A program made the translations under genes and the position numbers. Shown here in pieces: positions 30,652 through 43,039 of a DNA stretch of 64,000 bases (its first letter is position 1; each line of letters starts with the position of its first letter). Source of the stretch: Undaria pinnatifida (taxonomy: Eukaryota > Sar > Phaeophyceae > Laminariales > Alariaceae). The stretch is taken from positions 9,487,967-9,551,966 of the forward strand of contig JABAKD010000015.1 of assembly GCA_012845835.1 (NCBI GenBank), written 5' to 3'. Under the pieces are notes generated by a model that searched no databases, was not told the DNA's origin, and saw only the letters and a program-made list of their open reading frames with translations.

Positions 30652-32204
30652 GTGCGAGCGTGTGTCTGTGACCCTGCCTTCTGTGCCTTTGGGTGCTATG
30701 CGGAGACGCGTAGTGCGTTTGTATTTTCTGTTTTCCCGTTGTTCTTTCACGGAGCGTTGGCTGCTATTAATACAACACTTGTTTGTGGGATTTGAATATA
30801 CCTGTTTTTGAGTTTTGTTTCTGGCTGTTTGGCTGTTGTATGTCCCGCGGCCTTTGACATGGGTCGATTGCTACCGAGTACCACACCAGCTGCACACGCC
30901 AGAGGTATAACTGGTACGACGCAACGCGAGAGAATTGCCGCGAAAAACTTCCAGAGCTGTGTGGGTGGTTTCGTTTGTTTTCTTTCGCCCTTTCATTCTA
31001 TGCAAGCATCACCGCTGCTGTTTTTACCAGCTACAACAGCTGTACTCTCACAACAGGAAGCGCCACTCACGGCCACGGCTCAAATCCGACCACATATCAC
31101 TATAATTTCCTTTCCGACCCTCATTCGCGACCACCGCCACCACAACCATTGCTGCTGCTTTGCGCGTGATCTCGCAACGGCCCTCCGTCGGCACCGGCTC
31201 AGATGGCTTTGTAAGCAGGTGGCGGTTGGTCAGTGATTCCAGGACTACCGTTGCCTAGTTGTGCGCTGGCCCCACTGCCAACTGCCTAATAGGAGAACAC
31301 TACCGAGAACTCTACGTACGAGTGCCTCCTTGTCCCTTGGAAACGCATCCGAATGGAAAGCCTTGGATTGTTTCGTACTGATTGTATTGCCGTCCGCTTG
31401 CTTTAGGCTTGAGGCGCTGAAATATGTCCATAAAACAGCGTTTAAAATGTTGCTGCTTGCGCGGCGTAAGCGGCTCGGCTCGCGTCTCGTGTACACGTCG
31501 TGCCGTGCAGCAGTCAGTCAGCAGAAAAGCAAGCAAGTACATAGAGATGTGTAATTTGTTCCGGGACGTAATTTTGCAATTTTTGTACGTACTGGTACCT
31601 TTTTTGAGCGTTGGTACGTACTTCTTTCCTCTGGTATCAATCTGGGCTCAAATATAAGGACCGTTTTGGTTATTATTGGTATTATTACGACTAATAGAAG
31701 GAATACCAAAGGCACTATGGTAATCAATATAATGACCGTTTTAGTCTTAAAAGCGATGCCAAACGGACATCCAATTTGTTTTGTGGTACGTCGTATTATA
31801 CAGCGATAGTTCGCGAGCTGGTCCCCGAATACGGGTGGTACTTGGTGTACGTGACGCGTAGGCGCACAGACAGGCATGAGTTTTGCTTGTACGTGCATTT
31901 TACTTGGTACATATTACAACGTGACCATATTACAATTTACAGCTCGTCTGTGCTGTCTTGATGAATGACGCTTACGTCCGGTACAACAGGCTCTCCTCTC
32001 GCTTGTACCACCGTGGTGGACAGCAGAATGTCTACTCGTGTGTACGTGTGTTACTACTGCTGTACTATGAATATGTTGTGGGTACATCATATTGTAGGTA
32101 CATTACTAGAGGTGTTCACGCCAATTATCAAAGAACTCGCATGACTCGGTATGACATAAACCACAAGAGGATACACTTGATAAACTGATGATGCATTTCC
32201 TTCC

Positions 32205-32270
32205 ACAGCTGGCAGATTTTGTCGCCCTCAAAAACGGGTTTTATAGTTTCCGCGCACAGACTGATCAATA
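32205..32270 (-). repeat. Family A, 3' half only
   Basis: On the minus strand it reads GTGCGCGGAAACTATAAAAC, CCGTTTTTGAGGG and ACAAAATCTGCCAGCTGTGG, the same as the right end of the full copies at 49690 and 55268. Confidence 0.75.
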
Positions 32271-32282
32271 TCCCCCTGATAC

Positions 32283-32515
32283 CCACCCCGGTCCTTGCCT
32301 TCGTTTTTTATCGCGCATAGGGTTCAGCAATCCCACTGCTCGTCGAATTTTCATCGAGTGTTGCTAACTCACGCTCTCGCGCTTTCCGCAAGTCAATTTG
32401 TGCACAAGAAAAAGTCCCAACGAATTTGTACGAGTATGCACTCGGCGGGGCTCGAACTCACGAAAAAGACCTACATCAGGCTTGAGCATAACCTCATACG
32501 CCACCGGGGCGACCG
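32283..32515 (-). mobile_element. SINE-D, reverse copy, 3' truncated
   Basis: On the minus strand it has the A box (GGTGGCGTATGAGGTTATGC), the B box (GTGAGTTCGAGCCCCGCCGA), GCGCGAGAGCGTGAGTTAGC, CGACGAGCAGTGGGATTGCT and ATGCGCGATAAAAAACGAAG. The poly(A) tail is missing. Confidence 0.85.
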
Positions 32516-33199
32516 GCACATTAAACCACAAGTTCATGCTCGTTTGTACTTCCGTCTCAGCTTTTGATAACCTCACCCTTGCCCCCCCATCTATGGTTGC
32601 GTTTGGCTTAGTTGTCGTCCTCCCTCCTGGCTCCACCTCCCCCTCTCGTTTCAGTGGATGTGTTGTGGCGATAAATATACGCTTCTTGCGATATATTTTC
32701 GACGATAGTCTATGGTTGTGGGGTTAATTCCAGGTATTTGTTGTTGGATACCAGTATAAAATACCAGGTGTGATAAGTTACAATGCCAGGTATGGTATGT
32801 TACGGTGTTATTGCGAATGATTCTTGCGAGTTTCTCTTGCGTCCATGCAGCAGACGTGCCCTCTATCCACAAGACACCGGTGTGATGCTTCTCCCGTTTC
32901 CAACAACTCTTGTCGTGGATGCAACGGAGTCTCCTGGGCTCCCGGGGCACATTTTTTTTTGCCTTTTTTTGGTGGATTCCACCGGGTTTATGGTATCTAT
33001 CGCGACAACTCAGAGGTAAAAGTTGCAATTGAAAAGTTGACTACTGTATTAATACCTGTGATACGTACATACCCTGACATATCATATCATACATGCCAGT
33101 GCTGGCTGACATATCATATATTATACATGCCACTACTGGAATTAGCCACATACTATACGAGACTCTTGAGATTATTTTTCAAGGTTTGAATTCGTACCA

Positions 33200-33565
33200 T
33201 AAGGTAGGCCCAAGCCTTTAAGACCTGCCTGAACGGCCTTTTCTGAAAACGGCGTGCCTGAACGCCCTTTTCGTGCCTATCTTGCCTCAGGCAAGGCCAG
33301 GCAGTCTAAACGACCAAAAAGGCATTCGAAAATGACGCCGTTAGGTTGGAACTCCCATAAATGGGGGAAAGCGGGTAGGCCCACAGACCTTTAGGCATGC
33401 CTGAAGTAATGCTTGAATGACCTTTTCTGTAAACAGCGTGCCTGAACGCCCTTTTCGTGCCTATCTTGCCTCGAGCAAGGTCAGGCACGTCAAAAACGAC
33501 AAAGGGCACTAAAGAATAACGCCGTTAGGGTTGGAATCCCAAAATTACAGGAAAGGGGTTATTTG
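33200..33565 (+). repeat. Two tandem units of about 184 bp
   Basis: GCGTGCCTGAACGCCCTTTT followed by CGTGCCTATCTTGCCTC occurs at 33253 and 33437. Each unit ends near ACGCCGTTAGG.TTGGAA. A looser relative lies at 34230-34380. Confidence 0.85.
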
Positions 33566-33597
33566 TTATACTCTTTTGGTGCAGTCGCACAGCTAAG

Positions 33598-33720
33598 CGA
33601 AGCCAACAGCCGACAGCCAGCCGACAGCCAACAGCCCACAGCCAACAGCCCACACCCCACTCCCAACAGCCCACAGCCCACAGCCAACGCACCGCCACAG
33701 CTCTCTGCCAACAGCCAGGG
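33598..33720 (+). repeat. (CAACAGCC)-type minisatellite
   Basis: Variants of GCCAACAGCCCACA are repeated about ten times. It ends just before a family A fragment at 33785-33860. Confidence 0.85.
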
Positions 33721-33999
33721 ACGGTTGTCGTTGGAAAGTATCACGATACCACCCTCTCGCGTAGCGCCGTACACTATTATAAAAATTAAAACACGCTCCA
33801 GCTGTGCGATCGAAGTTCGAAACTCATCTTTTCAAGCTTTGTGTGATACCCCGATGGCGCGTATTACTTGGTGTGTGTCCTCACTAGCTATTCTGGTAAT
33901 TTTTGCTCATACAGCAGCAGTAGTAACACGCGCACCTCCATCCTCGTTTGCTGTTGTATGCCTTTATGCTAGCTATTTAAATCCATTTTTTGTTACTCC

Positions 34000-36000
34000 C
34001 AAACTAAAATCAAGCATATACCTAGTGCGTAGTGTGTCCCCATAACACAGGTTTGCAGTTCCAAAGGGGAAATGCGCGCTAATTCCATGTAGTTCGTCTA
34101 ATAATAGTTGTTCGTCTCCGAAAACGAAGGTGCAATTCAATCTATGTTACAGAGTTGTGTGCTGAGCACGATAGGTTTATGCCTGAAACCCTAAAATACT
34201 TGAAATTAGTGTGGATGCGCCTCGGCGGGCTCATCAGGTTTAAGGCACGTTATAGGGCTTATCGTAAATTGACGGGCACGCTTCAGGCACGTTTTGGCGA
34301 TTCAGTCATTTGCCTTTAATCGTGCCTACGGTGAGCCTATCTCCATGTGCTATTTGCGCCTGGGGCATGGGCCTACCATAAGGGCCCATATTTTCGAAGA
34401 CCATACAACATCGTAATTGGATTTTTTTCAAAGAATTGAATTCAAATTTCGTGAAAAATACCCCAAAAATACGGCCCTTCATATCGTGGAACGGCGTAGT
34501 GTGTTACAGAATCCGAAAAGCGAAAAATAGTCCGCTAACACCCGTGGGCAACGACCGAGGCGAGCGATGGCTCGTGTCCTCCCTGGAGCGCCGCGGCTAA
34601 CGGCAGGCTGTTTTTGCCGGCAGCGACTACAAGGCGATAACTCTATTTTTAGGTGTCTCTAGGGTGGGCTGGCGCAGCCCCATCGCCCCACGCGTGTAGC
34701 AGCGACGGGGACATAGCGATGGAACTATTTGTGAGCGAAGTCGTCATGTGGTGGCTGGTAGTGTAACTTTCGAGGTGCAGGGCAACGAAAAAACAGGGTT
34801 TGCGGCGATCTCGATTTTTTTCGAAGCGTCGCAGAGGGTCTAGGCTGTGCTAAGGGCCTTCGAAGGACAACCAGCATCGGTGCCGATGCCTCCTCGAGAG
34901 ACGAGCTCTGTGGTCATTAACTACGAGACTGAGATACGCATTGCACAGATATACAGCAAGTTGATTTTTGGCCATGCAATTTGCCAACCGCAATGAACGC
35001 AAGGGCAAACCATATGCAAGCGAGCACACCAGCTTATACTCGAAAAACAAATCAAAACCCCAGGTGTGTAATACAAACCAAAAACAAGAGGGGAAAGAAA
35101 AAGTCGAAAAGAAAGAGGGAAGCAGGGAAACAGAACGGCACAAGAAAAATAAAAGCAAAGAAAAATAGACTTGGAGCAGCATTAATAGCAACAAAGCAGA
35201 TGACACCGCCCAACCATATAGTGGGTTCCGAATAAACCTGTATGCCAGGAATACACGTACGCGCCTGTGCTGAGAACTGCCCTCCCCGCGAATTTCTGAG
35301 CTCGACTTTTGAATATCGTGTTCAGATCTTACGTACGGCGGTGGTGCCCGCGCCCTGATCACGATGATATTGGTGTAGGCTAGATTTCGTATTTGAAGGG
35401 TGTGGCCTACTACGCTAATATCACCGTAACAGCTGTCGAACCTATTACTCGTCGAAGTTTTCATACTCTCCAAAGTTGGTTGTTGTGTGGCTCTTTCTTA
35501 TGAGAAGGCCGGAAGTGTACCGGCACTTCTTTTGATGACGGTTGTGCTTGTCCCCAGCGGCTGGAGTGCTGCCGCAGACAAGAGCGTGCAAGGAAAACCT
35601 CAACAGGCAAAATATTAGAGCTCATATCCGGGACGTATACCAGGACATCGGTATGTCATCGTATCAGCAGTCCTAATGATACGCTCCAGAATAATCTTGT
35701 TTTCGACAACATCGGTGGTTTGCTGGAACCTCTCGAGTGGTTTTATTTTCCTTCTTGTACTGAATCCTTGCTGCTGCTGCTGCTGCTGCCGCCGCTGGAT
35801 TTTTTCCCGGGAAGTGGCTGATTTGCGTCTCTCTTTTATAAGGATGGTAAATGAATATGATATTATTTCGTAGCTGCGTGTGTAAGTTGCTGCTAACCTG
35901 TCAAAAGTAAAAGGTAAGGTGCGCGAAAAGATATACCAGTTGTCTGCGTCTACCTATCGTACATACAGCCAGCACAGCTAGTGGTAGCGCGTGTATGTGC
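34000..36000. other. No supported gene; one weak minus-strand exon candidate
   Basis: It contains GTGCC-rich repeats at 34200-34380, a GC-rich segment at 34560-34770 without a long frame, and A-rich sequence at 35040-35160. A 44-codon ATG-to-donor candidate at 35464-35333 (minus) and a CTG run at 35768-35800 complete it. Confidence 0.4.
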
Positions 36001-36210
36001 CAGCTGGAAAATACTGGCGCCGCTAAAGCGGCAACCGGCGCTATAGAGGGACCATTATTGCTGCGATTGCTGTGTTTGGAATATACGGTACTGCATGTAA
36101 CTCGCTAGGAACTCGCGCTGGTGGATATTTGTAGCTATCGTCAGCTACTGTGGGCGAAGGCAGATGGGAGGCAGGAAAGTCCCAACCCAACCCCCCCTCC
36201 AACCCAGCCC

Positions 36211-36430
36211 CACCCAACCCAACCCAACCCAACCCAACCCAACCCAACCCAACCCAACCCAACCCAACCCAACCCAACCCAACCCAACCCAACCCAACCC
36301 GACCCGACCCGACCCGACCCGACCCGACCCGACCCGACCCGACCCGACCCGACCCGACCCGACCCGACCCGACCCGACCCGACCCGACCCGACCCGACCC
36401 GACCCGACCCGACCCGACCCGACCCGACCC
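36211..36430 (+). repeat. (AACCC)n switching to (GACCC)n microsatellite
   Basis: Perfect AACCC units fill about 36211-36300 and perfect GACCC units 36301-36430, with a sharp switch and no interleaving. All three frames stay open (NPTQP then DPTRP), which explains the long ORFs here; these are not genes. Confidence 0.95.
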
Positions 36431-37239
36431 AACCAAATTGGTTTGCTGTCGTTGGTGTGTGTGCGTCCCGAGATGGTTGTCATTGTTTTCGGGGGGCATC
36501 CGGTCGTCAGGTCGGACACATGCGAGGCTGAAAGTGAGCCCCGTTTGGCGGGGTATCAAAAATTCGAAACTCGCTTCGCTTGCAATCAGACTTTGCCTGT
36601 GAGAGTATATCATACCAGTACTAACTAATAGCACGTGAAGGAGGAGGAGGACGGAAGCGGAGATTGACCGCTTTGGGCTCCAGAAGCAAGAACACAATGT
36701 CGAGAGTAGGCATGACGATTGCTGCATCGCCGATGCGAAGCGGCCCGGGATGCTGGGGTAGGGAGGGGTGTCCGACGTACGACCTAAGGGGCTGTCATAC
36801 ACGACACGCACGCCATGTATGGCTATGCTTGTACTTGTACTGCCTCTGCGAGCTCGTCCTACTCGCGTAATAACATCGCACTCGCCGTGTTTGATCGCTA
36901 TGTGTGGGTCACTAGAGGGTTAAGAATACGGCGATCCTCACTGACCTTAGTGCAGCTGCCCCCGTGTCGCCGATAACGTCCATTCGAAACCTCCCACAGG
37001 TGTAACAGGTCACGATCTATAATACATCATCTAGACGATAAATATGTCGTCATGGCATGTTGCACAGGATCTCGTATGCAGTACAGATTCAACCCAGCGT
37101 ATTCTAAAAAAAATAAAAGTACGCTCCGGCTGTGAGATGGAAGATTTCGTCGAAACTCATATTTGCAAGCTGTGTGTGATACTCCGATCGCGCGTATTAC
37201 TGTGTGTGACCTCTGAAATATATAGGTCGGCGATACGTG

Positions 37240-37830
37240 CTACACGTAGACCATACAGATCATATAGATGATCATACAAGATTTATAGACCATGCAGTTC
37301 ATATAAACCAGGGATGTGTTTGTCATGCATGACAGATCATTAAGAGGGATTAAATCTGTCCGATATGTGAAAGCCTTCCATGCATGAAGGTAATCCAGGT
37401 GGGGGCTGGGGCATGCCTCAACCTGCAGGGCGCGCGCCTTGCACCTCATGCGGGCGATGGTGGTCATTACTTCGAAACAGATCAAATCCCTATTGATGAT
37501 CTTTGTGATGTATGTCTTTCAGGGCCGACAGATCCCTGGTCCACATTATCTGTCTGGCCTGTAGATCATGTTGCCGGATGATCTGAATGATGTAAATGAT
37601 CTGGCACATGTTTTCTGGGTCGGATCTGTACTACACAAATCCTGCATAATGTATCAGAACAACAGAAAATAAGTAGGCGATCTCCTGCTGTAGATCGTGC
37701 CCTGACCGATATATGAGAGCTTTCACGCATGAAGGTGGCCCTGGTATAGGGGCTGCGGCCTATGCCTCGAGCTGCAATGCGTGTGCCTTGCTTGCTTCTT
37801 GGCGGTCGAACTTGTTTCATGGTTCCAACA
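37240..37830. repeat. GATC-rich repeat, two diverged units of about 355 bp
   Basis: CATGAAGGT..CC.GGT..GGGGCTG.GGC.TGCCTC and TGTAGATC motifs recur near 37380 and 37730. The same GATC-rich style is seen at 51190-51400 and 62608-62760. Confidence 0.6.
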
Positions 37831-37847
37831 ACGTTCCGAAGCCTACC

Positions 37848-37993
37848 TACAATGGGACCCGAAGGGTGCGCCAGCTAGCGTTGGGCTGCGAAAGCAACTG
37901 AGTTAAATCGACACACGACGCGTATGAAAATACGTGGAAGTGTGGTGAGCTAAAGCTTTATTTTTCCCCATCCGCCGGAGGATGAAAAAAAAA
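37848..37993 (+). mobile_element. SINE-E, copy 2
   Basis: It reads in sense orientation: CTACAATGGGACCCGAAGGG, GCTGCGAAAGCAACTGAGTT, TGAAAATACGTGGAAGTGTG and CCATCCGCCGGAGGATG, then a short A tail. Confidence 0.82.
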
Positions 37994-38291
37994 GAGAGCA
38001 AAGTTGTGGTACGGTACAGGGCATCTGTTATCATAAAGACAGATATACTGACCCAGACAGGTTTTCTTATTTGGGATAGGGTGCATGCATTCTATCACTT
38101 ATTTCAGTATGACGGCTCACGAAATAGTTTTTTTCCTGTAAACCTCAGCCTGGCTTTCTTATTACCCTGTTTCGTGTTAAATGTCCTGTCCTGATATATG
38201 CGCTGAGCGTTTGTTCGTGACCACGTATGAGCTCTTCTCTCTAGCAATAACAAGAGGAGGGATCGGCACGGACACTGCTTGTGCTGGATGG

Positions 38292-38412
38292 AGATGCGAA
38301 AGCAATTGAGTTAAATCGACACACGACGCGCATGAAAATACGTGGAAGTGTGGTGAGCTAAAGCTTTATTTTTCCCCATCCGCCGGAGGATAAAGAAAAA
38401 AAAAAAAAAACA
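38292..38412 (+). mobile_element. SINE-E, copy 3, 5' truncated
   Basis: It begins at GCGAAAGCAATTGAGTTAAA and is almost identical to copy 2 through CCGCCGGAGGATAAAG and an A15 tail. The 5' truncation is typical of target-primed reverse transcription. Confidence 0.85.
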
Positions 38413-38539
38413 CTTTTTTACATGAAGAACACACACTGCGCGCCGGGAGCACAACTTATTTTTCTGAGTCTTTTTCTACGTACGAGTACGTTCCACAAGT
38501 ACGTGTGCGTCGTATGTACTACATTCTATTTCCTGGTTG

Positions 38540-38870
38540 TTGTGGTTGTTGTTGTTGTTGTTCTCACATTAACTCGCATAATCAAGTCCGTGGTCACAGG
38601 ACAGGCTCCAGTGACTCTGGAGCTGAGGAATAACCCAGGGAAAAAACACAAACAACCCAAGGTGGTACACGTATATATCACAGCTGACGCAATTCATGCC
38701 TCCATCAGAAACATATAAAAATGATATCCCGAGTCAGTCTACGATGTGCCAGGTCCATACCGGTGCATGCGTCTCATTACTCGCTCCTGGAAAAACCGAC
38801 TAAACCGCTTGCCACCCAAGAAAGACTACCACGTATACAATATACCAGTACTACACGTAGTATCTATCAC
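38540..38870 (+). repeat. (GTT)n-anchored repeat, copy 1
   Basis: A (GTT)n run is followed by CTCACATTAACTCGCATAAT, CAAGTCCGTGGTCACA, the hairpin CTCCAGTGACTCTGGAG, CCCAAGGTGGTACACG and CTCATTACTCGCTCCTGG. A minus-strand copy lies at 54575-54885. The first part recurs beside (GTT)n at 45072 and 62360. Confidence 0.8.
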
Positions 38871-38883
38871 TACGCATACGCGC

Positions 38884-39194
38884 GCCCCGGTGGCGTATCA
38901 GGTTATCCTCGAGCCTGGTATAGGTCAGTTTCGTGAGTTCGAGCCCCGCCGAGTGCATACTCGTATAAATTCGTTGGGACTTTTTCTTGTGGACCAATTG
39001 ACTTGCGGAAAGCGCGAGAGCGTGAGTTAGCAACATTCGATGAACAATCGACGAGCAGTGGGATTGCTGAACCCTATGCGCGATAAAAATTGAAGGCAAG
39101 AACCGGGGAGGAGAAGGGATGACACCTGTGACCACGGCTTGTCCAGAAGCTGGAAAGTGAAAGTGTGCAAAAAAAAAAAAAAAAAAAAAAAAAA
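38884..39194 (+). mobile_element. SINE-D, complete copy
   Basis: 311 bp from GCCCCGGTGGCG to an A24 tail at 39171-39194. The A box is at 38891 and the B box at about 38935. The core is GCGATAAAAATTGAAGGC and the 3' domain is GACCACGGCTTGTCCAGAAG. It is immediately downstream of the (GTT)n-anchored repeat. Confidence 0.92.
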
Positions 39195-39817
39195 TACGCA
39201 CGACAGACGCTCGAAAAATGAAACAAAGAACAAAAAAGTATTACATGTATGGCTCTGAACAGTATCGCAACTCTGCACACAAGAGTTACCTCTACTCGTA
39301 GCCTACCAGTAGATGCATGTTCCGCACTCGTGTGACACCCTACCCCTAGGCCTCTGGGGTGGTTCTGCGTTGGCTGCTGCAGCCATCGTACATTTATGTA
39401 AAACGTCAAATCTAGAAACGGTCATCTCTTTTTGTTGTTGCCACCGAAAAGTAGTCGTTGTGGCAGGAGACCACGACACTATTAACTACCTGGCTATCTG
39501 GAATCTAACCATCTAGCCCTAATCGTAGGGCGACTACGACGGCAGGTAGAGCAGTACTTTTTCCCGCGTACAAGTATCTTGCACGCGCGTACTGGCTGTC
39601 TATGGTCAGGATAGGATATGTATCCCATATTGTATGATGTTACAAGATTCCCCTTCGGAATGGGGTTGGCTTGATGTTCCGCGGGCGTCGCGAGTCCAAA
39701 GCGGGAACAAAGGCGTTCCAATGATGTCTCCCACGCATGGGTCGTGCATGATGAGTATTTCAATACAGCATTTTGTATTTCTGCTGTAGGTTTTAACTCG
39801 TGAAGCATTATTGTAAG

Positions 39818-40022
39818 CTTTTTTTTTTCTTTCATCCTCCGGCTGATGGGGAAAAAAAAGCTCTAGCTCACCACACTTCCACGTATTTTCATACGCGTCG
39901 TGTCTCAGTTGCTTTCGCAGCCCAACGCTAGCTGGCGCACCCTTCGGATCCCATTGTAGGTATAGCGTAAGCTTTCCCTATCAGTGGTCTTCGTTACAAC
40001 CCCGGCAGCGCAAGCTGCTGTT
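39818..40022 (-). mobile_element. SINE-E, copy 4
   Basis: The T9 run and the reverse complement of the SINE-E body (CACACTTCCACGTATTTTCA, CAGCCCAACGCTAGCTGGCG, CCCATTGTAGGTATAGCG) are followed by GTTACAACCCCGGCAGCGCA at the element 5' side. Confidence 0.82.
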
Positions 40023-40194
40023 GTATTGTAGCGTACGCAGGATGCCTTACGCAGCTTGCAGAGATGAATATCGCCCTTAAATCTGTCGAACTCACAGCTG
40101 ACGTGGGTTTTATAAACTACGTGGTAGTGTTTTTGCTGCTACTACGATATATGCTTCCCGTGCGACGGTATGGGAAAAGGTTCCCGTTTGCTTA

Positions 40195-41400
40195 CCGCCG
40201 GACGGGAATGGGACGGGACGGGACGGGAGTGCACGATGTCTCGGCGGGACGGGACGCGACGGGATTATAGAACGGGTCGGGAGCAGGTCGGGAACATTAT
40301 CGGGAACATAGTCGAGAATCGGTTGGGAATATAGTCGGAGAAACAGTCAGGAAATCGGTCCGGGACGTCGTCGGGATATGGCCCGGAGATGCAGTCCGGA
40401 ATTTTTGGGAACACGATCGGGAGCGAAACGCGGGCTGGAGACGACAGCTGAAAAGAGGAAAATTATACGAGTACCGAGTGCTACTTTATTAACTTATTAT
40501 AACGGTGTCAGCTGTGGGTTCGACGAATTTAGGGTTATTATCAATCTGTGCAGGGTGCCTTCTGTATCGATCGCGCGTCTTTAGTAATTTCCATCAACCA
40601 AAACTTAATATAATGTGACCTACCAGGTATGTTGATTGCTCAAACGAACTTCCGTCTGCCAAAAAAAAAACTAAACAAGTGTTTTGCTGTCGAAGTATTT
40701 TCGAACTTTTTATTCTTCAAAAAAATGTTTCAAGTAGTTATTTATCGACTCATACGTAGCTGAATGAAGTTTATAAAAAAGAATTACATAAAGGTGGGGG
40801 GGGGGGGGGGGGAATTAACAACATTCTAAAAAAAAATAAACGGGCAATCGCCTTTTACATACATACGTATAATATGACTAATAATAGTGTTGCAGCCGTT
40901 GCATCCAAATTTGCACAATCAAAATTGGAATAGTCCAGTTGCATCCATACATTTCTGTGTCGTAGCTTGTGACCACAGAGCTGATCTTTCTAGGGTGAAG
41001 AATCAGTACGGACACTGGGTGTGCTGGATGTCGACGAGTAGAAGAACGGTTTAATGTGAAGAACACACACACACACACACACATACTCATGATGGAAAAA
41101 ATATTCAACCCGTGGAAAATGGGATGGAAACATCTGCCACTTGAGTGAGTTGCGGGATGGGAGAAGTTTTGTGCGAAGGTCGGGATGGGACGGGATCAAC
41201 TAGGCGGACGGCGGGACGGGAAAAGTCGGGAATACACCTTCCGGCGGGACGGGAAACAGTTGGGACGGGAACAAGATGCCGTAAGTCGGGACGGTAGACG
41301 GTGGGAACAGAGACCGAGGTCGGGAAGGGGTCGGGAAGTCGCGGTCGGGAATGAAACACAGCCGGGATTCCCGTTCCCGTCCCCACCTGTTCCCAACCCG
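40195..41400. repeat. GGGAC/GGGAA degenerate minisatellites (two blocks)
   Basis: Blocks at about 40195-40445 and 41140-41400 are built of GGGACGGGAC, GTCGGGAA and similar units. Between them is AT-rich sequence with a G16 run at about 40797 and a (CA)n run near 41067. No gene is supported. Confidence 0.75.
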
Positions 41401-42744
41401 ACCATTACCGCACGTACCCTTGGCAAATTACCAAGCAGAGAATATGCGTCGAATGGCAAACGGTATCTATGTTGGATACAACAGCATGCATGTCTACATA
41501 CCAGTACGTAGCAAACCCTCGAGGAAGTCCCCACTACGCTAATAATTGGTGAGCGCAGATGAGTAAAAACGAGAGAAAACGAGTGATATTACATGGTGAC
41601 GTTCCCGGACATGCAAGTCGGGTACAACAACGTGCATGCCTACATATCACTAGTAAACCCGACAATGTATCCCTAACTAGACAGGTCAACCCAGGTAATT
41701 CACGGAGAAGCCTAATTATGTCACGTACCAGGTATATACATACTGCTCTAGGATGACATACGGGCACATGGTGACGTTCCCAGGTAGCTGTGATATTACA
41801 AATAAGGTAGAACGTGCTTGCCTACATTTCAGTGGCACAATCGCGATGGTATCCCATAATTACTTAGACGCCACATGCTTCATCGTAGAATAGTAGATTA
41901 CTAGTCTAGACTACAGCAGTACAGCAGTTGTACCTACCTACAAACCTACAGCAGTAGTTACAGTAGTGGTACCAGGTATAAGTTGTGTGGTAACAAACTA
42001 CCAGTACGAGACGAGGAACACGCATCGCAAATACCGAAAATAGCCAGTGCAACAATCGATGTCGCACTGAATGCCAAAAGTGGATCATACGCAAACCCGA
42101 CATATTAATGGTTGCAATATTGCCTGGCTTGTTTTTTTTATTTGTGGTGTTTTTTCCTGGAAATTTCCCTGTTTCGTAATTTGTGACCAAACCAGTAGAG
42201 CTTGTGTAGGTACGACATCATCTCTATGTAACGGGGGGCCATAGTAATCAGGACCCCACGATACACACCAAAACCTATATATTGCCCTGTTTTTACTCGT
42301 AATGTTTTCTATCAATATTTATACCTCGTACATATTCCACCGGAAAAAATAAAAAAAATACTCGGAGTACGATTTTGTAGCACTAGCACGGGCGTTCTTT
42401 TTTCTCCTTATTTTCCCATCTTTGCACTTGTTCTCCAGCTCCCCTCCTTTTCGTAACTCACATCCGGGATCACGCAGCAGGCACTACTCACCCGTTACTA
42501 CCAGGGTGCATGCCGTCACGTGTGTCGCGACAACGGCTCCGCATATTCTTGGCTCGTCTACTCGCTGGGTGTGCTGGATATGGATTGGTACGTACGGCTG
42601 AAACGACAGTGTACCGTAGTGTGAGGGACTCGTACAACGCCGAAAGTGTGCTATGCTGCTGTGCTTTGTTTTTTCCTGTGGTGTTGTTCCGCTCCAGGGT
42701 GTCCAGTTATTGCGGTAGTTATCCCTCGATATTGCCATTTGGAT

Positions 42745-42885
42745 AGTGCCGGTTGCCCGCTTTAGTGCCTGTGAAATCGCTTGGCACTGATGGGAACAAC
42801 CAGAAGTGGCTGTGTGCGGAGTAGTGCCGGTTGCCGCTACAGTGCCTGCGTTTTTGGCACTATAACGGGACCATTACTACTTTGT
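42745..42885. mobile_element. Repeat J, good copy
   Basis: TAGTGCCGGTTGCCCGCTTT, TGCCTGTGAAATCGCTTGGC, a second TAGTGCCGGTTGCCGCT and GGCACTATAACGGGACC. It is collinear with 63470-63605. Confidence 0.7.
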
Positions 42886-43039
42886 GGCGATTAACCCTTT
42901 TAGCACCGCAGTCCCGACACGGGAACAAAGCATTAGGAGTTAGACTATTAATAGAAAAACATTAGGAGTTGAAAATTTTGGGTTACTTCACATTTTTGCC
43001 CACACTAGTTCCAAGCAGTGTGTCACCAAAATCGTGGTC

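Larger units (their letters stand above)
30652..33199. other. No resolved gene downstream of the plus-strand exon
   Basis: The T-rich and GTAC-rich sequence is consistent with an intron of the plus gene. It contains family A and SINE-D fragments (32205-32515). A short open stretch at about 31008-31110 could follow the 30651 donor in phase 0 but ends after about 32 codons. It is not supported enough to call. Confidence 0.45.

Noticed and set aside
36121-36811. Open frames of 124-256 codons with PTQPNPTQP / DPTRPDPTRP or GRVGSGRVGS repeats
   Set aside because: A five-base repeat has no stop in any frame, so the length is an artefact of (AACCC)n/(GACCC)n.
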